In this document: positions 28,155 through 37,880 of the stretch, piece by piece
Layout: every line of letters starts with the position of its first letter
Numbering within the stretch: the first letter of the stretch is position 1
From: an uncultured Flavobacteriaceae bacterium
GTDB taxonomy: Bacteria; Bacteroidota; Bacteroidia; Flavobacteriales; Flavobacteriaceae
Reading direction: 5' to 3'
Assembly (NCBI GenBank): GCA_947494565.1
Contig: CANLVG010000007.1
Span: 1-64,000 of the forward strand
Length of the DNA: 64,000 bases
Made by a program: the position numbers and the translations under genes
Notes under the pieces: model-generated
Database searches by the model: none
Told to the model about the DNA's origin: nothing
The model's input: only the letters and a program-made list of their open reading frames with translations

Positions 28155-29210
28155 ATGGTAGACTACCTCGTAATCGGTCTTGGCCTTGCCGGAATATCCT
28201 TTTGTGAACAACTCGAAGATCACGGCAAGACCTTTCACGTGATCTCGGATGATTCGCAAACTTCCTCTTCGGTCGCTGGTGGATTATACAATCCTGTTAT
28301 TCTTAAGAGGTTCACCTTGGCGTGGAAAGCAAATGAACAACTTGAACTGGCGTTGCCATTTTACGCAAAGCTAGAAAGGAAACTTGGAATCTCGCTGGAT
28401 CATCGTCTTGAAGTAGTTCGGAGATTCGGTTCTGCCGAAGAACAGAACCTGTGGTTCGAGGCAATGGATAAACCCTTTTTGGGCACGTTCTTATCGCCCG
28501 AGGTCCATTCGAATACAAATGTTCATATTGAGGCGCCCCACGGCTTCGGTACCGTGTTTAAGACCGGTAGAATAGCAACGGACCAATTGCTTCTAAGTTA
28601 TTCGCAGTACCTAAAGGAAAAAGAAAAATTGACCTCCGAGTCGTTCAACTACGATCTTTTGCAGATCAAGAACGAGTCGATTTCCTATAAATCGATAACA
28701 GCGCGAAATATCGTTTTTGCCGAAGGTTTTGGTTTAAAAGGAAACCCCTATTTCAACTACCTGCCGTTACACGGAAATAAGGGCGAGTATGTCATTATCA
28801 AGGCGCCCGAATTGAAGGAGCGAAAGGCGATTAAATCGAGTATTTTCTGTATTCCGTTGGGAAATGACTTGTATAAGGTCGGCGCGAATTATGATCGCAA
28901 TGATCTTACCAACAGCCCCACTGAACAAACCAAAGAAGCGCTTTTGAAAAAGCTGGAGCGATTCATTACCTGTGACTACAAAGTAATAGATCAAGTCGCG
29001 GGGGTGCGGCCTACCGTAGTAGATAGAAGACCCCTTGTAGGAAGACACCCCACTGAGTCTAATCTGTACGTGCTGAATGGTTTTGGTTCACGGGGCATAT
29101 TGATTGCCCCATACGTAGCACCGCAATTGTATCGAAATATCGAACATCAAATTCCCTTGGAAGCCGAAATCGATTGTGCTCGCTTTGAAAGAAAATGGTT
29201 TAAGAGGTAG
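28155..29210 (+). CDS. FAD-dependent oxidoreductase (DAO family)
   Basis: The 351-residue protein has an N-terminal Rossmann FAD motif (YLVIGLGLAGISFCEQL) and DAO-type features: GGLYNPVILKRF, the central NIVFAEGFG, and the C-terminal RPTVVDRRPLVGRHP...NGFGSRGILIAPY. The family includes glycine and D-amino-acid oxidases; the substrate is not known. Its 3' end overlaps the convergent DUF983 gene by 11 bases. Confidence 0.85.
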   Translation: MVDYLVIGLGLAGISFCEQLEDHGKTFHVISDDSQTSSSVAGGLYNPVILKRFTLAWKANEQLELALPFYAKLERKLGISLDHRLEVVRRFGSAEEQNLWFEAMDKPFLGTFLSPEVHSNTNVHIEAPHGFGTVFKTGRIATDQLLLSYSQYLKEKEKLTSESFNYDLLQIKNESISYKSITARNIVFAEGFGLKGNPYFNYLPLHGNKGEYVIIKAPELKERKAIKSSIFCIPLGNDLYKVGANYDRNDLTNSPTEQTKEALLKKLERFITCDYKVIDQVAGVRPTVVDRRPLVGRHPTESNLYVLNGFGSRGILIAPYVAPQLYRNIEHQIPLEAEIDCARFERKWFKR

Positions 29211-29589
29211 TTCCGGCCGCTTCCTTATCGTAACTGAAAAAGAAGTTGATCCAGATATTTCGCGATAGACGAATGATGACCGGCATGAATACGATCATAG
29301 TGGTGACAATGGCTATAAAGGTCGTAATCAAACTAGAACCTAGTAAAAGTCTTGCAATGACAAAGGCAGCTACCGCAAACGCAATTCCAACCGCATAGCT
29401 GACATACATCGCACCGTAGAAAAAAGAAGGTTCTATTTTATATTTGGTGTCACAGTTCGAGCAACGTTCGTTCATTTTGAAAAGATGGCCTGGCTTATAT
29501 GGGTTGTTGGCCACATACATAGACTCTTGATGGCATTTGGGGCAACTTCCTGTTAAAATACTGTAGAGTTTGTTTCCTTTTTTTAACAT
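29200..29589 (-). CDS. DUF983 membrane protein
   Basis: The 129-residue protein has a zinc-ribbon-like N-terminus (GSCPKCHQESMY and RCSNCDTKY) and two membrane helices (about 57-85 and 87-106). The start at 29589 (MLKKGNKLYSIL) is preferred; the frame continues upstream but only as a shadow of the ABC-F gene. A -7 box TACTTTTG (complement of 29605-29612) supports this start. Function is unknown. Confidence 0.85.
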   Translation of the reverse strand: MLKKGNKLYSILTGSCPKCHQESMYVANNPYKPGHLFKMNERCSNCDTKYKIEPSFFYGAMYVSYAVGIAFAVAAFVIARLLLGSSLITTFIAIVTTMIVFMPVIIRLSRNIWINFFFSYDKEAAGTTS

Positions 29590-29604
29590 TTGCAAAGCTT
29601 TGTT

Positions 29605-29612
29605 CAAAAGTA
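29605..29612 (-). promoter_or_regulatory. -7 promoter box of the DUF983 gene
   Basis: The complement reads TACTTTTG, an exact match to TAnnTTTG, 15 bases ahead of the start at 29589. It lies in the 64-base gap between the divergent DUF983 and ABC-F genes. Confidence 0.5.
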
Positions 29613-29653
29613 CTGATTCAAGCCGTTTTTTAATGTAACAATCGTCACAAAGA

Positions 29654-31567
29654 ATGCTAAATATCCATAATCTTTCCGTCTCATTTGGTGGGGAATATCT
29701 GTTTGAGGAAATATCGTTTCGATTGAACGGTGGAGACCGTGTGGGTCTCATTGGAAAAAATGGAGCGGGCAAATCGACCCTCCTAAAATTGCTTTCAAAA
29801 GATATGCCACTGGATTCGGGAACCATTGCCATAGAGAAGGATGTGAAAATCGGCTTTCTTCGTCAAGATATTGATTTTGAACAGGGGAGAACGGTCTTGG
29901 AAGAAGCATACCAAGCCTTTGTGGAAATCAAGGCACTTGAATTGCAACTTGATGAAATCAACACCCAATTGGCCGAACGTACCGATTACGAAAGTGAAGG
30001 GTATAATCAATTGATGATAGACCTCAGTGATGTGACGCACCACTATGAAATTTTGGGTGGATATAATTATCAGGGGGAGACCGAAAAGATTCTTCAGGGC
30101 CTTGGATTTAGGAGAAACGACTTTGACAAAAAGACCGATACTTTTTCCGGTGGTTGGAGAATGCGTATTGAATTGGCGAAGCTACTGTTGCAAAATAACG
30201 ATGTACTGCTGTTGGATGAACCGACCAATCACTTGGATATTGAATCGATTATTTGGCTTGAGCAATTTCTTCGTAATTATTCCGGGGCGGTGGTCATTGT
30301 TTCGCATGATAAAATGTTCTTGGACAATGTGACCAATCGTACCATTGAAATATCCCTAGGGCGTATTTATGATTACAACAAGCCGTATTCGAAATATTTG
30401 GTTTTGCGAAACGAGATTAAGCAGCAACAATTGAACGCCCAAAAGAATCAAGAAAAAGAAATACAACAAGCGGAACGGTTGATCGAGAAGTTCAGGGCAA
30501 AGTCGACCAAGGCATCTATGGCGCAGTCACTCATCAAGAAGTTGGATCGAATCGAGCGCATTGAAGTCGATCAAGACGATACGAGCGTGATGAGTGTTCG
30601 GTTTCCTATTTCCGTTACGCCGGGTAAGGTCATCGCGGAAATCGAAGGACTATCAAAGAATTATGGGGATAATCATGTTTTGAACAACATCCACCTCCTG
30701 ATTGAACGGGATAGCAAAACAGCCTTTGTGGGGCAAAATGGACAAGGCAAATCCACACTGGCCAAGATTTTAGTAAAAGAGCTGGATTATGAAGGGCATT
30801 TTAAATTGGGGCATAATGTACAACTGGGGTATTTCGCTCAGAATCAAGCGGAATATCTAGATGGTTCAAAAACGGTATTGGATACGATGATCGATGCGGC
30901 CAACGAAAAGAACAGAAGCAAGGTTCGGGATATTTTGGGTTCTTTTCTATTTCGGGGAGATGAAGTAGATAAGTACGTCAAAGTACTTTCAGGGGGTGAA
31001 CGTAACCGCTTGGCACTGGCGAAGATGTTGTTGCAACCCTTTAACGTGTTGGTTATGGATGAACCTACGAACCACTTGGATATAAAATCAAAGCACGTTT
31101 TGAAACAGGCCCTTCAAAATTTTGAGGGAACCTTGATTCTTGTTTCCCATGATAGGGACTTTCTTCAAGGCCTTACCAACAAGGTATATGAATTCAAGGA
31201 CCGAAAGATAAAAGAATATCTTGGTGATATTGATTTCTACCTGGATCAGCGAAAGGCTGAAGACTTTAGGGGAATTGAAAAAAAGACCGAATCCAAGGCC
31301 GTCAAAGAAAAGGCTGAAAAGAAACCCAATAGTTTTGAGGAGCAGAAGAAACAGAAGTCTTTGAAAAACAAATTGGGAACAATTGAAGGCGATATCGCAT
31401 CCTTGGAAAAGGAAATCGCTGAAATTGACCACCAGCTTCTCATGGATTACGATGCGACTATTGCAGCGCCAGACTTTTTCGATACGTATCAGAAAAAGAA
31501 AAAGAAATTGGAGGAACAAATGAAAAAATGGGAGCAATTGAGTATTGAACTGGATAATATTCAATAA
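29654..31567 (+). CDS. ABC-F family ATPase
   Basis: A 637-residue soluble protein with two ABC domains and no membrane part. Domain 1 has Walker A GKNGAGKS, signature FSGGWRMR and LLLDEPTNHLD. Domain 2 has GQNGQGKS, LSGGERNR and LVMDEPTNHLD. The linker between the domains is charged, and a lysine-rich coiled-coil tail (about 530-637) is present, as in Uup/YheS-like members. Members bind the ribosome E site and rescue or tune translation; resistance is possible but not shown. Confidence 0.92.
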   Translation: MLNIHNLSVSFGGEYLFEEISFRLNGGDRVGLIGKNGAGKSTLLKLLSKDMPLDSGTIAIEKDVKIGFLRQDIDFEQGRTVLEEAYQAFVEIKALELQLDEINTQLAERTDYESEGYNQLMIDLSDVTHHYEILGGYNYQGETEKILQGLGFRRNDFDKKTDTFSGGWRMRIELAKLLLQNNDVLLLDEPTNHLDIESIIWLEQFLRNYSGAVVIVSHDKMFLDNVTNRTIEISLGRIYDYNKPYSKYLVLRNEIKQQQLNAQKNQEKEIQQAERLIEKFRAKSTKASMAQSLIKKLDRIERIEVDQDDTSVMSVRFPISVTPGKVIAEIEGLSKNYGDNHVLNNIHLLIERDSKTAFVGQNGQGKSTLAKILVKELDYEGHFKLGHNVQLGYFAQNQAEYLDGSKTVLDTMIDAANEKNRSKVRDILGSFLFRGDEVDKYVKVLSGGERNRLALAKMLLQPFNVLVMDEPTNHLDIKSKHVLKQALQNFEGTLILVSHDRDFLQGLTNKVYEFKDRKIKEYLGDIDFYLDQRKAEDFRGIEKKTESKAVKEKAEKKPNSFEEQKKQKSLKNKLGTIEGDIASLEKEIAEIDHQLLMDYDATIAAPDFFDTYQKKKKKLEEQMKKWEQLSIELDNIQ

Positions 31568-31730
31568 TAATCGCCACGATGTAGATTATTTTTTACAACA
31601 CTTTTCCTGTATTTCACAACAAATCAAGCCCAATTTGGCATAATTCATCGATACTATTTGCAATATATACTAAAAAACTCGTTTATTTGTAAGGTAATTC
31701 TTATAAAATAATGAATTAGTACGTAAATAG

Positions 31731-32618
31731 ATGAACAAACTGGTGTACATAGGCATAGTGTTGACAGCGTTGAATATTGTCTCTGGAAAAGTACCGGCAA
31801 TAGAAAAGCAGGCGCTCATCGACTTATATCACAATACGCAGGGCGAATACTGGAAGACTACCTGGGATTTATCGAAAAACGTTTCCGACTGGAGTGGTAT
31901 TGAATTGGAAAACGAGAGGGTAGTCACTATAAGGTTAATGAACAATAACCTCTCTGGTGAAATCCCTAGTTCGATAGGAAATTTGAAAAATCTGAGAGTT
32001 CTCAATCTCGCTTTCAATGCTATTGGTGGAACTTTACCAGAAGCCATTGTCGAATTGAAAGGCTTGATGGTATTGCGACTTGCTAAGAATAGGTTGGTCG
32101 GCAGCATTCCCGAAAACATAGGACTTTTACAAAACCTCGTCGTCTTTGACCTTTTTAGCAATGGCATTAGCGGCGAAATTCCAGAAGAGATAAGCGATTT
32201 ACGGAAATTAAAAGTGATATCCCTTTCGAACAATAAAATTACAGGAGTGATACCTGATGCTTTAGGTACCCTTAAATCCCTTGAACGCATAGAATTGGGA
32301 GATAATAGGATTACCGGAGCTGTACCTAAAGCACTGGGTAAACTATCGAAACTGAACATGCTCGTATTGTCGCACAATGAGTTAACGGGCAGGTTTCCCA
32401 TGGAAGTATTCACAATAGCGAGCTTACGAGTGGTACAGCTGCAGAACAATAACTTTGATAAAAACCATTTAAGAAAGAATATCCCGGCTAAAATGGATCT
32501 CGCACTGTTCGAATTTGACGATATCCGTGACGGAATCGATAAAAAAGGGCTGTACGGACCCTATTCGGATCGAAAGGTTCGTATGGCCGATACTAAATTC
32601 GCTGAAGACCATAATTAA
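31731..32618 (+). CDS. secreted leucine-rich repeat protein (paralogue 1)
   Basis: The 295-residue protein has a signal peptide (about 1-19) and a cap domain (EKQALIDLYHNTQGEYWKTTWD). About eight plant-type LRRs follow (LxxLxVLxLxxNxIxGxIPxxIGxL), then a conserved tail SDRKVRMADTKFAEDHN. A second gene 470 bases downstream has the same plan. No T9SS C-terminal sorting domain is recognised. It probably binds ligands or takes part in surface contacts. Confidence 0.85.
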   Translation: MNKLVYIGIVLTALNIVSGKVPAIEKQALIDLYHNTQGEYWKTTWDLSKNVSDWSGIELENERVVTIRLMNNNLSGEIPSSIGNLKNLRVLNLAFNAIGGTLPEAIVELKGLMVLRLAKNRLVGSIPENIGLLQNLVVFDLFSNGISGEIPEEISDLRKLKVISLSNNKITGVIPDALGTLKSLERIELGDNRITGAVPKALGKLSKLNMLVLSHNELTGRFPMEVFTIASLRVVQLQNNNFDKNHLRKNIPAKMDLALFEFDDIRDGIDKKGLYGPYSDRKVRMADTKFAEDHN

Positions 32619-32663
32619 TAGTAGGGATATGAAAGTTGAAGAAATGAAAAAATAAAACTGGTG

Positions 32664-32711
32664 TTGGCCAAAGATTAGCCAAATGGGGCATTTAAGGCTG
32701 AGTTTGGCCAA
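32664..32711. repeat. inverted repeat between the two LRR genes
   Basis: TTGGCCAAAGATTAGCC (32664-32680) pairs with GGCTGAGTTTGGCCAA (32696-32711) around a 15-base loop. The gap 32619-33090 has no gene. It also holds a short G+C hairpin at about 32901-32918 (GGGGTGC / GCGCCCC). The inverted repeat may be the terminator or attenuator of the first LRR gene, though it has no T-run. Confidence 0.5.
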
Positions 32712-33090
32712 TTAACCAGATTTTGAAAAGATCCTAAACTTAAGGTGTCGCTTTTCATTTGTTTTGATCAGCTTCAACAAGTAAGGTGAACGACCCTTGG
32801 TCTCATCGAAAGCAATACCAAGAAATGTTGATGATTAATTCAGAAAGTGTTTAACGTAAAGGAAGTAGTAATTCTTTTTTCTAGTTAGTAGTTTGGTTTT
32901 GGGGGGTGCGAGAGCGCCCCTCATTGGGTTTTAGGAAGTTGAAGTAAATTTCTTCAAAATTTTATCAGAAAAGGGGAAATTGTTCGTTAGAAGAATACAA
33001 TTTCTATGAGAAGAACCCAAACCAAGGGGCAAAAGTTGAGATTTTATAATGATTAAAAACCGACCGATCTTATAGACAAATGCCATTAGC

Positions 33091-33972
33091 ATGAATCGTA
33101 TATCCCGTAATCTCGCGATTTCTATTGCCTTTCTCCTTGCTATGAAGGTTGAAGCCCAAATCAGTAAAAAAGAAAGATCGGCCCTAGTAGATCTATTTGA
33201 GGCTACCAATGGAGCGGAATGGACCAATTCTTGGAATCTAGATGCGCCAGTTAAGGAATGGTACGGCGTGTATGTCGAAAATAACCAAGTAGTTCACCTT
33301 AAACTTTCTAAAAATAATTTACAGGGAGATTTGCCCTTCACATTAAAAAAATTAGAACATTTAGAAGTGCTCGATCTTTCGTTTAATAAAATTACGGGCT
33401 TGTTGCCAAGAACGCTTGCCGAATTAGGGGACTTGCGGATCTTAAAATTGGAAATGAATACGATTAAAGGTGACCTCTCTTGGGACTTTTCGAACTGGTC
33501 GAAACTCGAGGAATTGAATCTTTTCAATAATTTTCTAGATGGATCGATACCCCAAACCGTTGGCTTGGCAAAAAATCTTCGCATTTTGAACCTTTCAAGT
33601 AATAATTTGAGCGGTACATTACCCAAATCAATTGAAAAGCTTACCCAGCTTGAAATCTTAGGCCTTATGGGAAATCGGTTCGAAGGGGAAATTAATATCG
33701 ATTTTTCGAACATGGACGGCTTGTTTGAGTTGGTACTTTCGCATAACGCATTCGAGGGTCCATTGCCCAATAGTATCCAAGGGTTGTTGAAACTGAAATT
33801 TGTTCAACTACAGGGTAATAAATTTGAAACCTTCAGGGGGCTCGAAAACATCCGTAGCAAAGAATTAATTGCCTTTGATAGCGACAATGATCTTTTGGAT
33901 CGTAAATATTCGAATACGTCGTTGAGCAGATCTCGAATGGCGGACACCAAATTCGAAGAAGAGAAGCACTGA
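33091..33972 (+). CDS. secreted leucine-rich repeat protein (paralogue 2)
   Basis: A 293-residue protein with a signal peptide (AFLLAMKVEA-Q), the same cap (KKERSALVDLFEATNGAEWTNSWN), LRRs, and a tail (SLSRSRMADTKFEEEKH) shared with the gene at 31731. Length and layout are nearly equal, so it is a tandem duplicate that has diverged. The tail motif RMADTKFxE(E/D) is the most conserved part. Confidence 0.85.
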   Translation: MNRISRNLAISIAFLLAMKVEAQISKKERSALVDLFEATNGAEWTNSWNLDAPVKEWYGVYVENNQVVHLKLSKNNLQGDLPFTLKKLEHLEVLDLSFNKITGLLPRTLAELGDLRILKLEMNTIKGDLSWDFSNWSKLEELNLFNNFLDGSIPQTVGLAKNLRILNLSSNNLSGTLPKSIEKLTQLEILGLMGNRFEGEINIDFSNMDGLFELVLSHNAFEGPLPNSIQGLLKLKFVQLQGNKFETFRGLENIRSKELIAFDSDNDLLDRKYSNTSLSRSRMADTKFEEEKH

Positions 33973-34014
33973 TGGCTTTTTGATTTTACCGTGAAAAAAG
34001 AAGTCTCCCCAGGC

Positions 34015-34695
34015 TTAGTCCATCACCTTTATTTTCCCGCCAAAGATTTTGTCTCGTTTTAAGTCTTTCGGATTGCCATAAACATAAATCGAGCCACCCG
34101 CCCTTACCTTGGCTTCCATTTTGTCAGTAGCATGAACTCTTGCGGTTCCTCCGGCATTTACCGTAACCTTCGTTTCCGTCGTACTTAAGTCCTCATTCCA
34201 CACTTTTCCTCCGGCATTGGCCACTACTTCTTGTTTTCTCACTTTTCCGGTCAGCGTGATTGCCGCTCCCGAGGTTGATTTTACATAGAGGTCCTCTATG
34301 TCTACTTTGAGCGTTATTTTGCCCCCTTCCTGCGCTGCCAACTTGACCTCTGTTCCTAAAATCGTATCGTCTGAGGTGATTTCCGCATTTTCGTTGGCAT
34401 CGATAAGTGTGAATGGTTCGGTATGATACACTGTAGCGGTTACGTCACCTCCGTCCATCTGGTTTTCAAAATCCATCTTGATTTTTAGAAGCCCACTTTT
34501 GACCGAAACGTTGACATCATCTTGGTCATCTCCGGTAATGACCACTTTATTTTCATTGCTCTTGATCAAAACGGTACGAATGCGATCAAAGGCCTTGATT
34601 TCCGTAAAAGATTTCAATTCCACCACAATTTCTCGCTGCGCGTGGCCGACGTAGTTCATTAGGATTAAAGCGAATAAGGAAAAATAGATTTTCAT
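34015..34695 (-). CDS. GIN-domain (DUF2807) secreted protein
   Basis: The 226-residue protein from the ATG at 34695 has a signal peptide (MKIYFSLFALILMNYVGHA). The frame extends upstream without a signal peptide, so the longer start is rejected. The head-GIN/DUF2807 domain forms a right-handed beta-helix with repeated short strands (ITLKVDIEDLYVKSTSGAAI, TKVTVNAGGTARVHAT). It ends YVYGNPKDLKRDKIFGG. Function is unknown; surface adhesin-like proteins share this fold. Confidence 0.85.
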   Translation of the reverse strand: MKIYFSLFALILMNYVGHAQREIVVELKSFTEIKAFDRIRTVLIKSNENKVVITGDDQDDVNVSVKSGLLKIKMDFENQMDGGDVTATVYHTEPFTLIDANENAEITSDDTILGTEVKLAAQEGGKITLKVDIEDLYVKSTSGAAITLTGKVRKQEVVANAGGKVWNEDLSTTETKVTVNAGGTARVHATDKMEAKVRAGGSIYVYGNPKDLKRDKIFGGKIKVMD

Positions 34696-34846
34696 GACGT
34701 TCTCCAATTTTGGTTTTCTGCGATTTACAATGAAGTATTTCAAATTTAGGATAATTTGTGATAAGTTTCTACTGTAACGAATTCCTTTGAATATCAAGGG
34801 ACATCGTTGATGAATTATTTAATACATTTAAGGAAAATCTACTCCG

Positions 34847-35902
34847 ATGTACATCGATTACGCAAAAATATTTCGGTCAACGTTTCTTTTAATGGCCCCA
34901 TTGTTTTTTTTTCAGAGCTGTAAATCGACAGTCAAAGTTTCTGAAAAAAAGGAGATGAGTAAAGATGGGGAGGTCGATGCGCAAGTCTCTTCGGATGCCG
35001 GAAAAAGTGAAGTGTATGTTCAAACCGTTCCGGGAACGGAATTGACCTTTGAAATGATATCCTTACCAGAGGGTACTTTTCTAATGGGCAGCCCAACTTC
35101 GGAATCGAACAGAAAGGAAGATGAAGGCCCACAACGTGAAGTTGAACTAGACGCTTTCTATATGGCCAAATACGAACTTACCTGGGAGTTGTTCGAATTA
35201 TTTTTTAAACAGAACAAGGAGCTCTTCGTAAAATTGGACGATGAAAAGGTGGTGAAGATAGATGCAATTACAAGGCCTAGTCCTCCATACGAAGACCCTT
35301 CCTATGGTATGGGGAAAGACGGTTACCCTGCTGTGAGTATGTCAACCTATTCGGCCCTTGTTTTCTGTAAGTGGCTCAGTACGGTTACCGGAAAATTCTA
35401 TCGACTGCCAACGGAAGCGGAATGGGAATATGCGGCAAGAGCCGGAAGTACGGCAAGTTATAGTTTTGGTGAAGACGCAAGCCTGTTGGACGACTATGCG
35501 GTCTATCGTAAAAACTCCAACAATGCCTATGCCCAGGTCGGTACTAAAAAACCGAATGCCTGGGGATTATACGACATGCACGGTAATGCAGCGGAATGGA
35601 CTATGGATGAATATAAAGAAGACGCCTACGAAACCCTGGGGAGCGAAAATCCGTGGGCTACACCCATGGTCATCCATCCTAGAGTTTATAGAGGAGGTTC
35701 TTGGGATGATGAAGCCGATAAACTACGTTCTGCCGCAAGAACCGGTTCGACCACGAAGCTCCAAAAAAGAGATCCACAGATACCGAAGAGTTTTTGGTGG
35801 TTTACCGATTCCAACTACGTAGGTTTTCGTTTGGTGAGTCCTGCAGAGCAACCGTCACCCGAAGCACAAAAAAAATTCTGGCAAACCGTGTTGGATGAAT
35901 AG
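34847..35902 (+). CDS. SUMF1/FGE-like lipoprotein
   Basis: The 351-residue lipoprotein (FFFQSCKST lipobox) has a formylglycine-generating-enzyme-type domain: LTFEMISLPEGTFLMGSP, FYRLPTEAEWEYAARAG, YDMHGNAAEWTMDEY, VYRGGSWDD, NYVGFRLV. The only cysteine late in the domain is in VFCKWL; the paired catalytic cysteines of true FGE are not seen, and no sulfatase is nearby. A structural or binding role is more likely. It is the first gene of an eight-gene operon, 24 bases before the next. Confidence 0.85.
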   Translation: MYIDYAKIFRSTFLLMAPLFFFQSCKSTVKVSEKKEMSKDGEVDAQVSSDAGKSEVYVQTVPGTELTFEMISLPEGTFLMGSPTSESNRKEDEGPQREVELDAFYMAKYELTWELFELFFKQNKELFVKLDDEKVVKIDAITRPSPPYEDPSYGMGKDGYPAVSMSTYSALVFCKWLSTVTGKFYRLPTEAEWEYAARAGSTASYSFGEDASLLDDYAVYRKNSNNAYAQVGTKKPNAWGLYDMHGNAAEWTMDEYKEDAYETLGSENPWATPMVIHPRVYRGGSWDDEADKLRSAARTGSTTKLQKRDPQIPKSFWWFTDSNYVGFRLVSPAEQPSPEAQKKFWQTVLDE

Positions 35903-35926
35903 GATAGCTACCGTAAATGTCTATAG

Positions 35927-37225
35927 ATGAAAGAGAATAAGAGAAGGACTTTTATTAAAAACTCTTCAAAGACTTTGGCGGCAAGCGTGGTCTTTGGTCA
36001 CCTGCCTTCTTTGTCAAGTACCGATAATCTAGGTCAAAGAAGCCTTAAATTGGGTCTGGTGGGCTGTGGAGGACGTGGCTCGGGTGCGGCTTTTCAGGCG
36101 TTGACAGCATCAAAGGCTGTTCAATTAGTGGCTATGGGTGATGTTTTCAAGCATGAGCTGGATAAGAGCTTGCAGCTGATCTCAAAAGAGTTTTCGAACC
36201 AAGTAGATGTTCCGGGGAATCGGCAATTTCTAGGATTGGAAGCGTACAAGAATGTGATCGATGCTTGTGATGCCGTAATTCTTGCAACGCCACCAGGGTT
36301 TCGACCCGAACATTTCGAGTATGCCATTGCCGCAGGAACACATGTCTTTATGGAAAAGCCTCTGGCAGTTGATGTGCCAGGGTATAGAAAGGTGATTAAA
36401 GTTGGCAAAAATGCTACGGAGAAAAAGTTGAATGTGGTCGTGGGTCTTCAGTCCCGATTTGAAATCGGACTTAATGAGATGGTCAATAAGATCCATGCAG
36501 GTGAAATCGGGGATATTCTTTCTATGGATGTATATTATAATGTTGGGAAGGCGACCGTTCACCCAAGACGACCCGATCAAACTGAACTGGAATATCAGAT
36601 CAGTAACTGGCATTATTTCAATTGGTTGTGGGGCGGTCAATTGGCAGGTCAGGCGATACATCAGATCGATGTGATAAATTGGATAAAAGAAGACTTCCCC
36701 ATCAGTGCAAGTGGAATGGGGGGAAGAGCAATGCTTAATGGACCCGATAATGGTGAGATTTTTGACCATCATTATGTCGAATATAGGTATGCAGATGGCA
36801 CAAAGTTACATGTGCAATGCCGTCAAATGGACAACTGTGACAATCGGTTGGGTTTTAATGTTCAAGGGAGTAAGGCCATGGCCGACGAGCGACTTCAGAT
36901 TATCGACAATAATGGCGAGGTTCTATGGCGCTACCGCGATGAGGACGACCCCTCATCATCGCAAATTGAACAAGATGTTTTTTTAGGCGCAATTTTAGGA
37001 AAAAGACCATACGTCAATAATACGGAGTACGGAGCGGAAAGCACCATGACGACCATACTCGGTAGAATGGCCATTGAATCTGGACAAGTCATCGATTTGA
37101 AAAAGGCGAAAGCCTCTAATCTTCGAATAGTGCCCAAGGAATTCGCTTGGAACATGAAAATGCCAAACGCGCCCCTTGAAGATGGCAATTATCGAATTCC
37201 AAGGCCCGGAATACCGGTTTTATAA
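35927..37225 (+). CDS. Gfo/Idh/MocA family oxidoreductase with Tat signal
   Basis: The 432-residue protein has a twin-arginine signal (KRRTFIKNSSKTLAASVVF), then an NAD(P)-binding Rossmann domain (LGLVGCGGRGSGAA). EKPLAVDVPGYRKV is the family EKP motif. The C-terminal alpha/beta domain has AGQAIHQIDVINW. It is expected to oxidise or epimerise a sugar or inositol-like substrate in the periplasm with bound cofactor. It lies 20 bases ahead of YceI. Confidence 0.88.
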   Translation: MKENKRRTFIKNSSKTLAASVVFGHLPSLSSTDNLGQRSLKLGLVGCGGRGSGAAFQALTASKAVQLVAMGDVFKHELDKSLQLISKEFSNQVDVPGNRQFLGLEAYKNVIDACDAVILATPPGFRPEHFEYAIAAGTHVFMEKPLAVDVPGYRKVIKVGKNATEKKLNVVVGLQSRFEIGLNEMVNKIHAGEIGDILSMDVYYNVGKATVHPRRPDQTELEYQISNWHYFNWLWGGQLAGQAIHQIDVINWIKEDFPISASGMGGRAMLNGPDNGEIFDHHYVEYRYADGTKLHVQCRQMDNCDNRLGFNVQGSKAMADERLQIIDNNGEVLWRYRDEDDPSSSQIEQDVFLGAILGKRPYVNNTEYGAESTMTTILGRMAIESGQVIDLKKAKASNLRIVPKEFAWNMKMPNAPLEDGNYRIPRPGIPVL

Positions 37226-37245
37226 AACCTATCAAATCTATTGAA

Positions 37246-37779
37246 ATGATAAAAATACTAGTCACCTTATTAATGACCTTCTCAGTGGTCACTGGGTTCA
37301 CCCAAGATACTTACGTACTGAGCGAGAAGAGCAAACTTACTATAAATGGTACCTCGACAGTTCATGATTGGACGGTCACTGCCCATACGATGTCGGGAAT
37401 GGTTGCGGTGGAGGAAAACGCTCCAAGAGAACTTACCTTAGAAGTTGCCGTGGGCGCTATCAAAAGTGAACGCGGCGCTACCATGGATAAGAAGATGCAT
37501 GCGGCTTTACAGAAAGACGCACACCCGAAAGTCGGTTTTAGTTTAAAAGAGGCCAAAGAGGAAGGCTTGCTATCGGGTACGTTAGCTATCGCTGGTCATG
37601 AGCAAGATGTGGAAATCGCCACGACAACTGATTTTTCTGATGATTCCGTTACGATGATTGGCGAACATCGTATCGCTCTCAAGGACTTTCAAATTGAACC
37701 GCCAACAGCGATGTTCGGTCAGGTAGTCGTGGGTAATGAGGTAACGGTCAAGTTCGATCTGGTTTTTGAAAAAGAGTAG
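37246..37779 (+). CDS. YceI family periplasmic protein
   Basis: A 177-residue protein with a signal peptide (1-19) and a lipocalin-like YceI barrel: YVLSEKSKLTINGTSTVHDWTV, then MDKKMHAALQKDAHPKVGF, and the closing GNEVTVKFDLVFEKE. The family binds isoprenoids such as polyprenyl quinone-like lipids, which would suit an electron-transfer operon. It sits between the Gfo-type oxidoreductase and the DUF1553 cytochrome gene. Confidence 0.88.
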   Translation: MIKILVTLLMTFSVVTGFTQDTYVLSEKSKLTINGTSTVHDWTVTAHTMSGMVAVEENAPRELTLEVAVGAIKSERGATMDKKMHAALQKDAHPKVGFSLKEAKEEGLLSGTLAIAGHEQDVEIATTTDFSDDSVTMIGEHRIALKDFQIEPPTAMFGQVVVGNEVTVKFDLVFEKE

Positions 37780-37880
37780 TTCTTTCACCTTCCTTTGGTC
37801 TTCTCTAATCAATGCACCTGATAGCTGTGAAAAAAGAAGTAAATTTAGGAGATAAGCGAGTTCCCACACATATAGGATCA

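Noticed and set aside
34847-35902. Sulfatase-activating enzyme
   Set aside because: Catalytic cysteine pair not seen and no sulfatase gene in the window.
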